Shown: positions 46,042 through 55,400 of the stretch, piece by piece
How positions within the stretch are numbered: position 1 is the stretch's first letter
Layout: the number at the start of each line of letters is the position of its first letter
NCBI RefSeq assembly: GCF_014323705.1
Contig: NZ_JABVEC010000013.1
Location: 62,001-126,000, forward strand
Direction: 5' to 3'
Source: Actinomadura alba
GTDB taxonomy: Bacteria; Actinomycetota; Actinomycetes; Streptosporangiales; Streptosporangiaceae
DNA length: 64,000 nucleotides
The notes under the pieces: model-generated
What the model saw: only the letters and a program-made list of their open reading frames with translations
The model's database searches: none
What the model was told of the DNA's origin: nothing
Translations under genes and position numbers: made by a program

Positions 46042-47034
46042 ATGTCACAGGCCGTCGAGAATCCGGGTCCTCCGCCGCCGGCCGCCGTCGTGACCACGGG
46101 TGTTCACCAAACGGCGACCTCGATGTTCGTCAACGGACATTTTCCGCGCCGAAGGCTCCTGGTGATCGTGCTCAGCGCGCTGGCCGGTTTCCTGCTCACC
46201 GTGGTGTGGTCGGCGGAATTCGTCGACCAGACCATCGGCGACAATGTGGCCGACACCATGCTCGGCCACGAGGCCAAGGACGCGCCGATCAGCGGCATCC
46301 TGGCGGGCATCGCCTTCGCCTTCGCCTCCGGGGTCGCCGGGACCTTCACCGCCTGCAACGTGGCCGCCTTCGGTGCGTTGGCCCCGGCCGTGGGACAGAC
46401 CCGGACGGCGCGGGGACGGGTGTTGCAGATGTTCAAGCCACTCGGCTGGCTTTCAGTGGGGATGATCACGATTTCCGCGACGTACGGGGCGATCGTCGCC
46501 CTCGTCGGCACCCGGATGCCGCAGTTCCAGACGGCGACGGTCAGGGTCGGATGGTCGCCGCGGATGATCCAGTCGATGATCGTGTTCGGCATCATCGGCC
46601 TGATCATGATCTTCCTGGGGCTGGCCGCCCTGGGCGTGGTGCGCGATCCGATGGCGCGCATCTCAGCGCGTTTCCCGAACGCGCCGATGGTCCTCATGGG
46701 AGCGCTGATCGGCGGCTTCCTCATCGGGCGTCCGTTCGGCCTGTTCCGGCAGATGTTCCGCGACGCCGCAGAGAGCCACAATGTCCTCTATGGAATCGTC
46801 GCCTTCAGCCTGCAGTCGCTCGGCAATATTGTGATCATGGCGGCGATCTTCCTGCTCATGGTGCTCTTGGCCGGCCGCCGCCTGCAGAACTGGATCGCCG
46901 CCGAACCGAGCAGGGCCTCCGTCATCGTGGCCGTCGCCTTCATCGTCGCCGGAGTTTTCACGGTGTTGTATTGGGACGTGCGAATTCTCGAGCGCCGTGA
47001 GTTGATCTGGTATCCGCTCGCGCCTTGGGCCTGA
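46042..47034 (+). CDS. Polytopic membrane protein at the head of the enediyne locus
   Basis: 330 aa from ATG 46042, chosen for GGAGGA at 7-nt spacing over the GTG at 46015. About seven membrane segments follow a short cytoplasmic lead. The second segment carries SGVAGTFTACNVAAFGALAP, loosely like the Cys-containing helix of CcdA/DsbD-type electron carriers. A second Cys is not seen, so that link is weak. It points the same way as the enediyne genes and starts 207 nt after hemA, so a promoter probably lies between. A role in membrane redox or transport during warhead formation is inference. Confidence 0.65.
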   Translation: MSQAVENPGPPPPAAVVTTGVHQTATSMFVNGHFPRRRLLVIVLSALAGFLLTVVWSAEFVDQTIGDNVADTMLGHEAKDAPISGILAGIAFAFASGVAGTFTACNVAAFGALAPAVGQTRTARGRVLQMFKPLGWLSVGMITISATYGAIVALVGTRMPQFQTATVRVGWSPRMIQSMIVFGIIGLIMIFLGLAALGVVRDPMARISARFPNAPMVLMGALIGGFLIGRPFGLFRQMFRDAAESHNVLYGIVAFSLQSLGNIVIMAAIFLLMVLLAGRRLQNWIAAEPSRASVIVAVAFIVAGVFTVLYWDVRILERRELIWYPLAPWA

Positions 47035-47253
47035 GCCCGGCCCGCCGATGAGTGCCCGCTCGCCGCATCTCCGGCCGGGTGCTCGTCCGAAGAGCGCTGC
47101 CCGCCTTCATGTGCCGACCGTGGCCGGCGCGATGCGCCTGCTCTCATGCGCTCATCCCCGCCCGACTGCGGCATGGCAATTCGGGAGATGTATCCCTTTC
47201 CTTGCTGTATGAGCATGTAATCGCCATCACTGTCCGGTTGTCCGGGAGGAACG

Positions 47254-48249
47254 ATGCCCACCGTCCTCGGGTCTCTGCGCAGGCTCGTGCTCGCCCCGAC
47301 GCTGGCGGAGGTGACGTTCGGTCGGCGAGGGTTCCCGGCGGAACCCACGGCGGCTGCCCGGCGGCTCGAGGCCATCCCCCAGTCGGTGATCTGCGGGTTC
47401 GAGTGGGGGATCGACACGCGCGATCAGTGGGAACTCGAGCGCAGGTTGGATTTCGTGATCCCGGAGCTGCGCGGATTCGCCTATGAGGGCGCGACGATGG
47501 CGTGCACGGTTCTGGACGCGATGCGCGGCGGCCGCGGTCACCGCGCGCGTGATCTGCTGGTCGGACCGGGACAGCCGCATATCTTCCTCGCCTACATCGG
47601 CATCGGGTTCGCCATGGCACGGCTGCCGAGGGTGCTTTGGAAAAAGGTGATGCCGGACCTGACCGGATCGGCCTACTACCCGACGATGTCTTGGCTGGCG
47701 GTCGACGGTTACGGCTTCGATCGTGCCTACTTCGACACACGGCGATGGGTCGACCGGCAAGAGGTGCCGTCGCCCTATCCCTGGGAGGGCGCGCCCGATT
47801 ACTTCCTGCGTGCGGTGGACCAGGGCATCGGCCGCGCGCTGTGGTTCATCGTCGGGGGCCGTGCCCCCGACGTGGCCGCCGCGGTCCGGCGCTTCGCCGA
47901 ACACCGGCAGGCCGACCTGTGGAGCGGTGTCGGGCTGGCCGCCGCGTTCGCCGGCGGGGGCGAGCCCGCGGATCTGGCCGTGCTGCGGCGTGACGCGGGC
48001 GAGTACCGGGCCGAGTTGGCGCAGGGTGTGGTCTTCGCGGCCAAGGCGCGCTCGTATGCGGGGTTCGTGCCCGTGCACACCGAGGTCACGGCCACGGCGC
48101 TGGCCGGCTTGTCGACCGAGGCGGCCGTGGCGCTCGCCGACGGCGCCGCCGTGCCGGCCGGGGCCGCCGGCGCGGTGCCCGCCTACGAACTGTGGCGCAG
48201 GAACGTGCGGAACCATTTCGCGTCGGAGGTGGACCTTTCCGCAGGTTGA
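47254..48249 (+). CDS. DUF1702 protein, enediyne cassette (E3/UnbL-type), copy 1
   Basis: 331 aa, ATG 47254 behind CGGGAGGAAC. The family features are RGFAYEGATMACTVLDAM, FLAYIGIGFAMARLPR, DGYGFDRAYFDT and DQGIGRALWFIVGG. DUF1702 proteins are conserved next to PksE in enediyne clusters and are linked to warhead maturation, but their reaction is not established. No signal peptide or membrane segment. A paralogue follows at 48497, similar over its whole length. Confidence 0.85.
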   Translation: MPTVLGSLRRLVLAPTLAEVTFGRRGFPAEPTAAARRLEAIPQSVICGFEWGIDTRDQWELERRLDFVIPELRGFAYEGATMACTVLDAMRGGRGHRARDLLVGPGQPHIFLAYIGIGFAMARLPRVLWKKVMPDLTGSAYYPTMSWLAVDGYGFDRAYFDTRRWVDRQEVPSPYPWEGAPDYFLRAVDQGIGRALWFIVGGRAPDVAAAVRRFAEHRQADLWSGVGLAAAFAGGGEPADLAVLRRDAGEYRAELAQGVVFAAKARSYAGFVPVHTEVTATALAGLSTEAAVALADGAAVPAGAAGAVPAYELWRRNVRNHFASEVDLSAG

Positions 48250-48496
48250 TCCGACCCTGTGTGAGCCGAACGTCAGTCGCATATCAGCCGCATTGACGAG
48301 TGGTTTCTGATCGGCTTCGACCGGTCACCGGCTTGCCGCCGCCGGTGTTATGCGTTGCCATTTGTTCTGGATGCGATCGCCGCCCGGATCAATGTCGCAA
48401 TCGTACTGTTCGGTGAGCAATGACGAAGTAGCCGCTATCCGGTGCAGTCTGGGTAGATTCGACCGAGCAGGTGTCTATCTCGTCGAGGAGAATGCG

Positions 48497-49486
48497 TTGC
48501 CCGCCATTTTGCGAAAATTGGGTCGTCGTGTGCTCACCCCGGACGACTCGGAGACGAGTCTGGTAAAACGTGGTTTCCATGTGAAGAATGATGCCGCCCG
48601 AGAAATGCTCGAGACGATCGGCCGGAACTTTCTCACGGGTTTCGGTCACGCCGTCGAGGCGGGTTCGGCCGACGCGCTGCCCGCGCTTCTGGAAAGGGTC
48701 CCGATACGGTTCCGCGGGTTCGCCTATGAGGGCGCGGCGATGGGGTTCACCATGGTCGACGCGCTGACCTTCGCACGAAGCCGCCGGTTGCGCGGATTCC
48801 TGACGGGCCCGGGCGACGACCACGTCTATATGGCCTACATCGGAGTCGGCTGGGCGATGGCCCGGCTGCCGAGGTTCCGCTGGCCCAAGCTCCGGCTCGA
48901 CCCGCTCCTGCAGTGGTTCGTGCTCGACGGCTACGGCTTTCACCAGGCGTACTTCCGGACGGATCGGTACGTCCGGAAGCACTATCGGGAACCACTGTTC
49001 CCCTGGCCGGCCGATGATCCGTACGGGTACGCCGGCCGTGCACTCGACCAGGGCATAGGGCGGGCCCTGTGGTTCGTCGGCGGCACCGACCCGGATGTGG
49101 TGGCCACGGTGATCGAAGGCTTCCCCGCGGTCCGGCGGCCCGATCTCTACTCCGGCGCGGGACTGGCCGCGACCTATGCGGGCGGCGCCGACGAGGACGA
49201 GCTGCGGGGGTTCTGGAAGCGCGCAGGGAGGCACCGTCCCCAGGTCGCACAGGGGTGCGCCTTCGCGGCCGAGGCCCGGCGACGGTCCGGCCTGGAGGTG
49301 CCCCACACCGAGGTGGCGACCCAGGTCTTCTGTGACATGTCCCCCGACCGGGCGGCACAGATCTGCATCGACGCAATGCCGGGCCGTGGCGAGAAGGCCA
49401 CCGGAGAGAGTCAGGGGACGCAGCTCCCCTTTGAGCAATGGCGGCGGCGCATCGCCGACGAGTTCGTATCACTTGGGAGGTGCTAG
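48497..49486 (+). CDS. DUF1702 protein, enediyne cassette (E3/UnbL-type), copy 2
   Basis: 329 aa. TTG 48497 is the start: GAGGAG lies 6 nt upstream, and MPAILRKLGRRVLTP then aligns residue for residue with MPTVLGSLRRLVLAP of copy 1. The longest frame (from 48350) adds 49 residues with no counterpart. RGFAYEGAAMGFTMVDAL, AYIGVGWAMARLPR, DGYGFHQAYFRT and DQGIGRALWFVGG match copy 1. The stop is 3 nt before unbV, so it belongs to the coupled operon. The copies may form a heteromer or act in sequence. Confidence 0.85.
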   Translation: MPAILRKLGRRVLTPDDSETSLVKRGFHVKNDAAREMLETIGRNFLTGFGHAVEAGSADALPALLERVPIRFRGFAYEGAAMGFTMVDALTFARSRRLRGFLTGPGDDHVYMAYIGVGWAMARLPRFRWPKLRLDPLLQWFVLDGYGFHQAYFRTDRYVRKHYREPLFPWPADDPYGYAGRALDQGIGRALWFVGGTDPDVVATVIEGFPAVRRPDLYSGAGLAATYAGGADEDELRGFWKRAGRHRPQVAQGCAFAAEARRRSGLEVPHTEVATQVFCDMSPDRAAQICIDAMPGRGEKATGESQGTQLPFEQWRRRIADEFVSLGRC

Positions 49487-49489
49487 TTC

Positions 49490-51460
49490 GTGACCGCAAA
49501 CTTTGGCCGGCTACGCAGACAGCTGCCGGGTGCCGTGGCCCTCGTGCTGGTGGTGAGCATGTTCTTCGTGGTCCGCCTGCCGGACGCGCCCGCGTCCGAG
49601 AGGTCGGATGTGGCGCGCACATACCGGTTCACCCCGATGAACATCGCGCTCCCTGGCGGATACCGGCAGCAGACGATCCGGCGCGTCAACAAGGACTACA
49701 AGCAGATCGACGCCTGGATCTCCTCCGTCGGCGCCGGCATCGCGATGAACGACCTCGACGGCGACGGTCTGTCCAACGATCTGTGCGTCACCGACCCGCG
49801 CATCGACCAGGTCGTGGTGTCCCCGGCCCCGGGCGCCCGCTCCCAGCGGTATGCGCCGTTCGCGCTGAGCAACGGCTCGCTGCCGATGAACGAGGCCATC
49901 GCGCCCATGGGCTGCGCCCCCGGCGACTTCAACGAGGACGGCCGGATGGACCTGCTGGTCTACCTGTGGGGCCGCACCCCGATCGTTCACCTGGCACGAC
50001 CCGACGCAAAGGAGCTCTCCGCCGACGCCTACGTGCCCACCGAGCTCGTCCCGAACGGCGGCGGTAAGACCTACACCGGGCCGGAATGGAACTCCAACGC
50101 CGTGGCGATCGACGACTTCGACGGCGACGGCCACGACGACATCTACCTCGGCAACTACTTCCCGCACGGCCCGGTGCTGGACGACAGGAAGAGCGGCGGC
50201 GTCGCGATGAACCGCTCGCTGTCCAACGCCACGAACGGCGGCGAGGACTACTTCTTCCGCTGGACCGGAGCCGGCACGGGAGCGTCGCCCCGGGTCAGCT
50301 ACCAGAAGATCGACAACGCGCTGCCGAGGAAGGTCTCCAAGGGCTGGGTGCTCGCCGCCGCCGCCAACGATCTGGACGGCGACCAGCTGCCGGAGCTCTA
50401 CATCGCTCAGGACCACGGAAAGGACGCGCTGCTCTACAACCTGTCCCGCCCGGGGAAGATCGAGTTCGGGACCGTACACGGCACGCGCTCCGCCGGCCTG
50501 CCCAAGTCCAAGCGGATCGGCGACGACTCCTTCAAGGGCATGGGCATCGACTTCGCCGACTTCGACCACGACGGTCTCTACGACATGTTCGTCAGCAATA
50601 TCACCACGACGTTCGGCATCCAGGAGAGCAACCTCCAGTTCATCAACACCGCGAAGGACAATGCCGATCTGCGCGCCCGGCTGCGCGACGGCGAGGGGCC
50701 CTGGACGGACCGCAGCACCGAGCTCGGGACGGCTTGGTCCGGCTGGTGCTGGGACGTCAAGATGGCGGACTTCGACAACGGCGGCGACCCCGCGATCGTG
50801 CAGACCAACGGCTTCGTCAAGGGCGAGGTCAACCGGTGGCCACAGCTGCAGGAGCTGGCCGCCTCCAACGACCTGGTGGTGGAGAACCCGGACTGGTGGC
50901 CGCACGTGACGGCCGGCGACGACATCGCCGGAAGCCAGCGGCTGCACTTCTTCGCCAAGGACGAGGACGGCAAGTACCAGAACGTGGCAGGCCAGCTCGG
51001 TCTTGCGATACCGGTGCCCACCCGGGGCGTGGCCATCGGCGACGCCGACGGTGACGGGCGGCTCGACATGGCCGTCGCACGGCAGTGGGACGAGCCCGCC
51101 TTCTATCAGAACACCAGCCCGACACCCGGTGACTTCCTGGGGCTGCGACTCACCCACGACGTCGCGCCCGTCCGCGGCGCCACCGGTGCACTGCCCGCGC
51201 CGGGGTCGCCGGTGGTCGGCGCCCAGGTGACCGTGACGACGCCCGACGGCCGCAAGCACCTCGCCCGCGTCGACGGCGGCAGCGGCCACTCCGGCAAGCG
51301 CAGTCACGAGGTGCACGTCGGGCTGGGGCAGGGCGTCAGCGGTCCCGTCCAGGTTCACCTGCGTTGGCGCGACCGCTCCGGCCAGGTGCGCGAACAGGAC
51401 CTTCAGCTCGACCCGGGCTGGCATTCGCTGCGGCTCGGCTCCCAGGCCAAGGAGAAGTGA
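49490..51460 (+). CDS. unbV: Enediyne cassette protein UnbV (E4-type; FG-GAP propeller with ASPIC/UnbV domain)
   Basis: 656 aa from GTG 49490 behind GGGAGG. A hydrophobic signal-anchor (about residues 14-31) is followed by Ca-binding-like FG-GAP/VCBS blades (DLDGDGLSND, DFNEDGRMD, DFDGDGHDD, DFDHDGLYD, DADGDGRLD) of a beta-propeller. The C-terminal ASPIC/UnbV domain (VGAQVTVTTPDGRKHLARVD to the end) gave the Pfam family its name. It is predicted to act outside the membrane. Universal in enediyne clusters; its biochemical role is not established. 6 nt before unbU. Confidence 0.92.
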   Translation: MTANFGRLRRQLPGAVALVLVVSMFFVVRLPDAPASERSDVARTYRFTPMNIALPGGYRQQTIRRVNKDYKQIDAWISSVGAGIAMNDLDGDGLSNDLCVTDPRIDQVVVSPAPGARSQRYAPFALSNGSLPMNEAIAPMGCAPGDFNEDGRMDLLVYLWGRTPIVHLARPDAKELSADAYVPTELVPNGGGKTYTGPEWNSNAVAIDDFDGDGHDDIYLGNYFPHGPVLDDRKSGGVAMNRSLSNATNGGEDYFFRWTGAGTGASPRVSYQKIDNALPRKVSKGWVLAAAANDLDGDQLPELYIAQDHGKDALLYNLSRPGKIEFGTVHGTRSAGLPKSKRIGDDSFKGMGIDFADFDHDGLYDMFVSNITTTFGIQESNLQFINTAKDNADLRARLRDGEGPWTDRSTELGTAWSGWCWDVKMADFDNGGDPAIVQTNGFVKGEVNRWPQLQELAASNDLVVENPDWWPHVTAGDDIAGSQRLHFFAKDEDGKYQNVAGQLGLAIPVPTRGVAIGDADGDGRLDMAVARQWDEPAFYQNTSPTPGDFLGLRLTHDVAPVRGATGALPAPGSPVVGAQVTVTTPDGRKHLARVDGGSGHSGKRSHEVHVGLGQGVSGPVQVHLRWRDRSGQVREQDLQLDPGWHSLRLGSQAKEK

Positions 51461-51466
51461 CCGGAC

Positions 51467-52477
51467 ATGTCCACGAACAAGCCCAGCCCCCCGCGCCACG
51501 ACCCCAAGGTCGTCATAGCCCTGCGCAACTTCGCCATGTCGATGTCGGTGTTCAACATCCTCGGCTACACGATCCTCGGTTTCGAGCAACCGTGGGTGTG
51601 GCCCTTCATCGCCATGGCCACCGCCTACTCGTTCGAAACGTTGCTGGAGGCCATCGGGGCGCGGGTCGAGGGGCGCACGCCGCGCTTCATCGGCAACGGC
51701 TGGCGGGGCGTCCTCGAGTTCCTGTACCCCGCGCACATCACCGCCCTCGCCATGAACATGCTGATCTACGTCAACGACCAGGTCTGGGTGATGATCTTCG
51801 GGGTCATGGTCGCTGTCGGTGCCAAGTGGGTGCTGCGCGCCCCGGTGCGCGGCCGGATGCGGCACTACATGAACCCCTCCAACTTCGGCATCACCATCAT
51901 CCTGCTGGTCTTCCCGTGGGCCAGCATCGCGCCGCCGTACCACTTCACCGAGCGGTTCAGCTCCCCGGTCGACTGGCTGGTCCCGGCGATCATCCTTGCC
52001 GCGGGCACCATGCTCAACGCCAAGCTGACCGGCCGGATGTGGTTGATCATGGGCTGGCTCAGCATCTACGTCGTGCAGGCGATCGTCCGCGGCGTCCTGC
52101 TGGACACCTCGATCCCGGCCGCATTGATCATGATGACCGGCGTCGCGTTCGTGCTCTACACGAACTACATGGTGACCGACCCGGGCACCAGCCCGTCCGC
52201 GCCGGCCTCGCAGTTCGCCTTCGGCGGCGGCATCGCGGTCATCTACGGGTTCTTCACCGGGGCGGGCATCGCCTACGGGCTCTTCTTCGCCACCGCGACC
52301 GTCTGCCTCATCCGTGGCGTGTTCCTTTGGTCGCTGCACATCTCCAACCAGGCCCGCGAACGGCGGGCGGCACTCGACGGCACCGCGACCCGTGACGCCT
52401 CCGCCAACGGAAAGCCCGGTCCCGGGCGACCCGACATCGAGAAATCCGACACAGAAAAGAAGGTCGTGCCCGCATGA
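51467..52477 (+). CDS. unbU: Enediyne cassette protein UnbU (E5-type; RnfD/NqrB-like membrane protein)
   Basis: 336 aa with about eight membrane segments. MVTDPGTSPSAPASQ and HYMNPSNFG resemble the conserved segments of RnfD/NqrB subunits of Na+/H+-pumping redox complexes; I do not see the Ser/Thr-Ala-Thr site that binds FMN covalently in those. It is a constant member of the enediyne cassette, and a role in electron transfer or export is inferred. Its start follows AAGGAGAAG and its stop overlaps the pksE start (ATGA). Confidence 0.92.
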   Translation: MSTNKPSPPRHDPKVVIALRNFAMSMSVFNILGYTILGFEQPWVWPFIAMATAYSFETLLEAIGARVEGRTPRFIGNGWRGVLEFLYPAHITALAMNMLIYVNDQVWVMIFGVMVAVGAKWVLRAPVRGRMRHYMNPSNFGITIILLVFPWASIAPPYHFTERFSSPVDWLVPAIILAAGTMLNAKLTGRMWLIMGWLSIYVVQAIVRGVLLDTSIPAALIMMTGVAFVLYTNYMVTDPGTSPSAPASQFAFGGGIAVIYGFFTGAGIAYGLFFATATVCLIRGVFLWSLHISNQARERRAALDGTATRDASANGKPGPGRPDIEKSDTEKKVVPA

Positions 52478-55400
52478 CCAGTGCCAGGCTCGCCATAGTC
52501 GGCATGGCATGCCGTTACCCGGATGCCACGTCGCCGCGAGAACTCTGGGAGAACGTCCTCGCGGGACGCCGCGCCTTCCGGCGGCTGCCCGGCGAGCGGA
52601 TGCGACTCGAGGACTACTGGGACGCCGATCCGGCCGCCCCGGACCGGTTCTACGCGCGGAACGCCGCCGTCATCGAGGGGTACGAGTTCGACCGCGTCGC
52701 CCATCGCATCGCCGGCAGCACCTACCGGTCCACGGACCTCACGCACTGGCTCGCGCTCGACGTGGCCGGCCGGGCGCTCGCCGACGCGGGCTTCCCGGAC
52801 GGCGAGGGACTGCCCCGCGAGCGCACCGGCGTGGTCGTCGGCAACACCCTGACCGGTGAGTTCACCCGCGCCAACGTGATGCGGCTGCGCTGGCCGTACG
52901 TGCGCCGCGTCGTCGCCGCGGCGCTCAAGGAGCGGGACGACTGGGACGACGACCGGCTGGGCGCTTTCCTCGACGACCTCGAGGGCGCCTACAAGGAGCC
53001 GTTCCCGGCCATCGACGAGGACACTCTCGCCGGCGGGCTCTCCAACACCATCGCCGGGCGCATCTGCAACCACTTCGACCTCAAGGGCGGCGGCTACACC
53101 GTCGACGGGGCCTGCTCCTCCTCGCTCCTGTCGGTGGCGACGGCCTGCCGGTCGCTGCTGGACGGCGACCTCGACCTCGCCGTCGCGGGCGGCGTCGACC
53201 TGTCGATCGACCCGTTCGAGATCGTGGGCTTCGCCAAGACCGGTGCCCTGGCCACCGGCGAGATGCGGCTCTACGACCGCCGGTCCAACGGCTTCTGGCC
53301 GGGCGAGGGCTGCGGGATCGTCGTGCTGATGCGGGAGGAGGACGCCCTCACCCAGGGCCGCCGGATCTACGCGACCGTCGCCGGGTGGGGCATCTCCTCC
53401 GACGGTCAGGGCGGCATCACGCGGCCCGAGGTCAGCGGCTACCGGCTGGCGCTGCGGCGGGCCTACGAGCGGGCCGGGTTCGGCATCGACACGGTGCCGA
53501 TGTTCGAGGGCCATGGCACCGGGACCGAGGTCGGTGACGCCACCGAGCTGCGGGCGCTGTCACTGGCCCGCCGCGAGGCCTCCCCGGAGGCCGCGCCGGC
53601 CGCGATCGGCTCGATCAAGGGGATGATCGGGCATACCAAGGCCGCGGCCGGCGTGGCCGGTCTCATCAAGGCCGTGATGGCGGTGCACGATCAGGTGCTC
53701 CCGCCGACCACCGGCTGCGTCGACCCGCACCCGCTGCTTGCCGAGGAGCCGGCTGCACTGCGGGTCCTGCGCAAGGCCGAGCCGTGGCCGTCCGGCGCGC
53801 CGCTGCGTGCCGGGGTCACCGCCATGGGCTTCGGTGGCATCAACACGCACGTCGTGCTGGAGGGAGCCGCGGCCCGCCGGCGAATCCCGCTCGACGCCCG
53901 CACCAAGGCGCTGGCGTCCTCGGTCCAGGACATGGAGCTGCTGCTGGTCGACGGCGACTCGCCGGAGGTCCTGCGCGAGCGCCTGACCCAGCTGATCGAC
54001 TTCGTTCCCCGCCTGGCGTACGCGCAACTCGCCGACCTGGCCGCCACGCTCCAGTGTGAGCTGCGCGACCGGCCGTACCGCGCGGCCGCCGTGGTGTCCT
54101 CGCCCGAGGACGCCGAGCGGCGGCTGCGGCAGGTGCTGCAGTCCCTGGAAGCGGGGGAGACCAGCCTGTTCGCCACGGGAGGCCGCGTCTTCCTCGGCCG
54201 CGTGAGCGGACCGGGCCGGATCGGCTTCCTGTTCCCGGGGCAGGGCTCGGGCACTGGTACCAGCGGAGGCGCGCTGCGCCGCCGTTTCGCCGAGGTCGAG
54301 GAGGTGTACCTCAAGGCGGCGCTCCCCACCGGCGGCGACATGGTGGCGACGTCGGTGGCCCAGCCGCGCATCGTCACCGGATCGATGGCCGGCCTGCGCG
54401 CCATGTCCCTGCTGGGAGTGGACGCGGAGGTCGCGGTCGGCCACAGCCTCGGGGAACTCTCGGCGCTCCACTGGGCGGGTGCGATGGACGAGGAGACCCT
54501 GCTGCGGGTGGCGGGCGAACGCGGCCGCACCATGGCGGAGCACAGCGCTTCGGGGACCATGGCCAGCGTCAACGCCTCGGCGTCCGCGTCGGAGCTGCTG
54601 GTGGCCGGCCGGCCAGTGGTGATCGCCGGTTACAACGGTCCGGGCCAGACCGTCCTCGCCGGTCCGGTGGACGCGATCGAGGCGGTGAGCCGCGATGCCG
54701 AGGCCAACGGCGTGAGCTCGGTCCGGCTGGCGGTCTCGCACGCCTTTCACTCGCCGCTGGTGGCGCCCGCGGCCGACGCATTCGGCGCCCGGCTGGCAGA
54801 GGAGCGGTTCGGCGCCGTCGGGCGGCGGATCATCTCCACGGTGACCGGTGAGTTGTTGGCGCCGGACACCGACCTGGTGGCACTGCTCCGCCTGCAGATC
54901 ACCGATCCGGTGCTGTTCGCCCAGGCGGTGGAGCTGGCGGCCAAGGACATCGACCTGTTCATCGAGGTCGGGCCGGGCCACGTGCTCAGCAACCTGGTCC
55001 CGGCCATCGCGGCCGGGCCCGCCGTCGGCCTGGACACCGACGACGAGTCGCTGGGCGGCCTGCTCGGGGTGGCGGGCGCGGCGTACGTCGCGGGAGCCCC
55101 GGTCCGGCACGAGGCGCTCTTCCACGGCCGGCTCATCCGGCCGCTGGAGATCGGCGCCGAGTTCTCGTTCTTCGCCAACCCCTGTGAGACCGCGCCACCC
55201 CTGCGGATCGCAGGTGGCGCGCGGCGGGCCGAGCCGGCCCCGGGCGCGGACACCCCCGGGGCGGTGCCGGAGACCGATCCGGAGGAGCCCAGCATCGAGC
55301 TGCTGCGCCGCCTGATGGCCGACCGCGTCGAGCTTCCGCCCGAAACGGTGACCGACGACAGCCGTCCGCTGGACGACCTGCACATGAGCTCGATCACGGT

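Noticed and set aside
49511-52510. 999-aa open frame on the minus strand under unbV and unbU
   Set aside because: Composition is that of a GC-rich antisense shadow (Val/Asp/Gly/His-rich, no domains); the plus-strand genes are strongly conserved and coupled.
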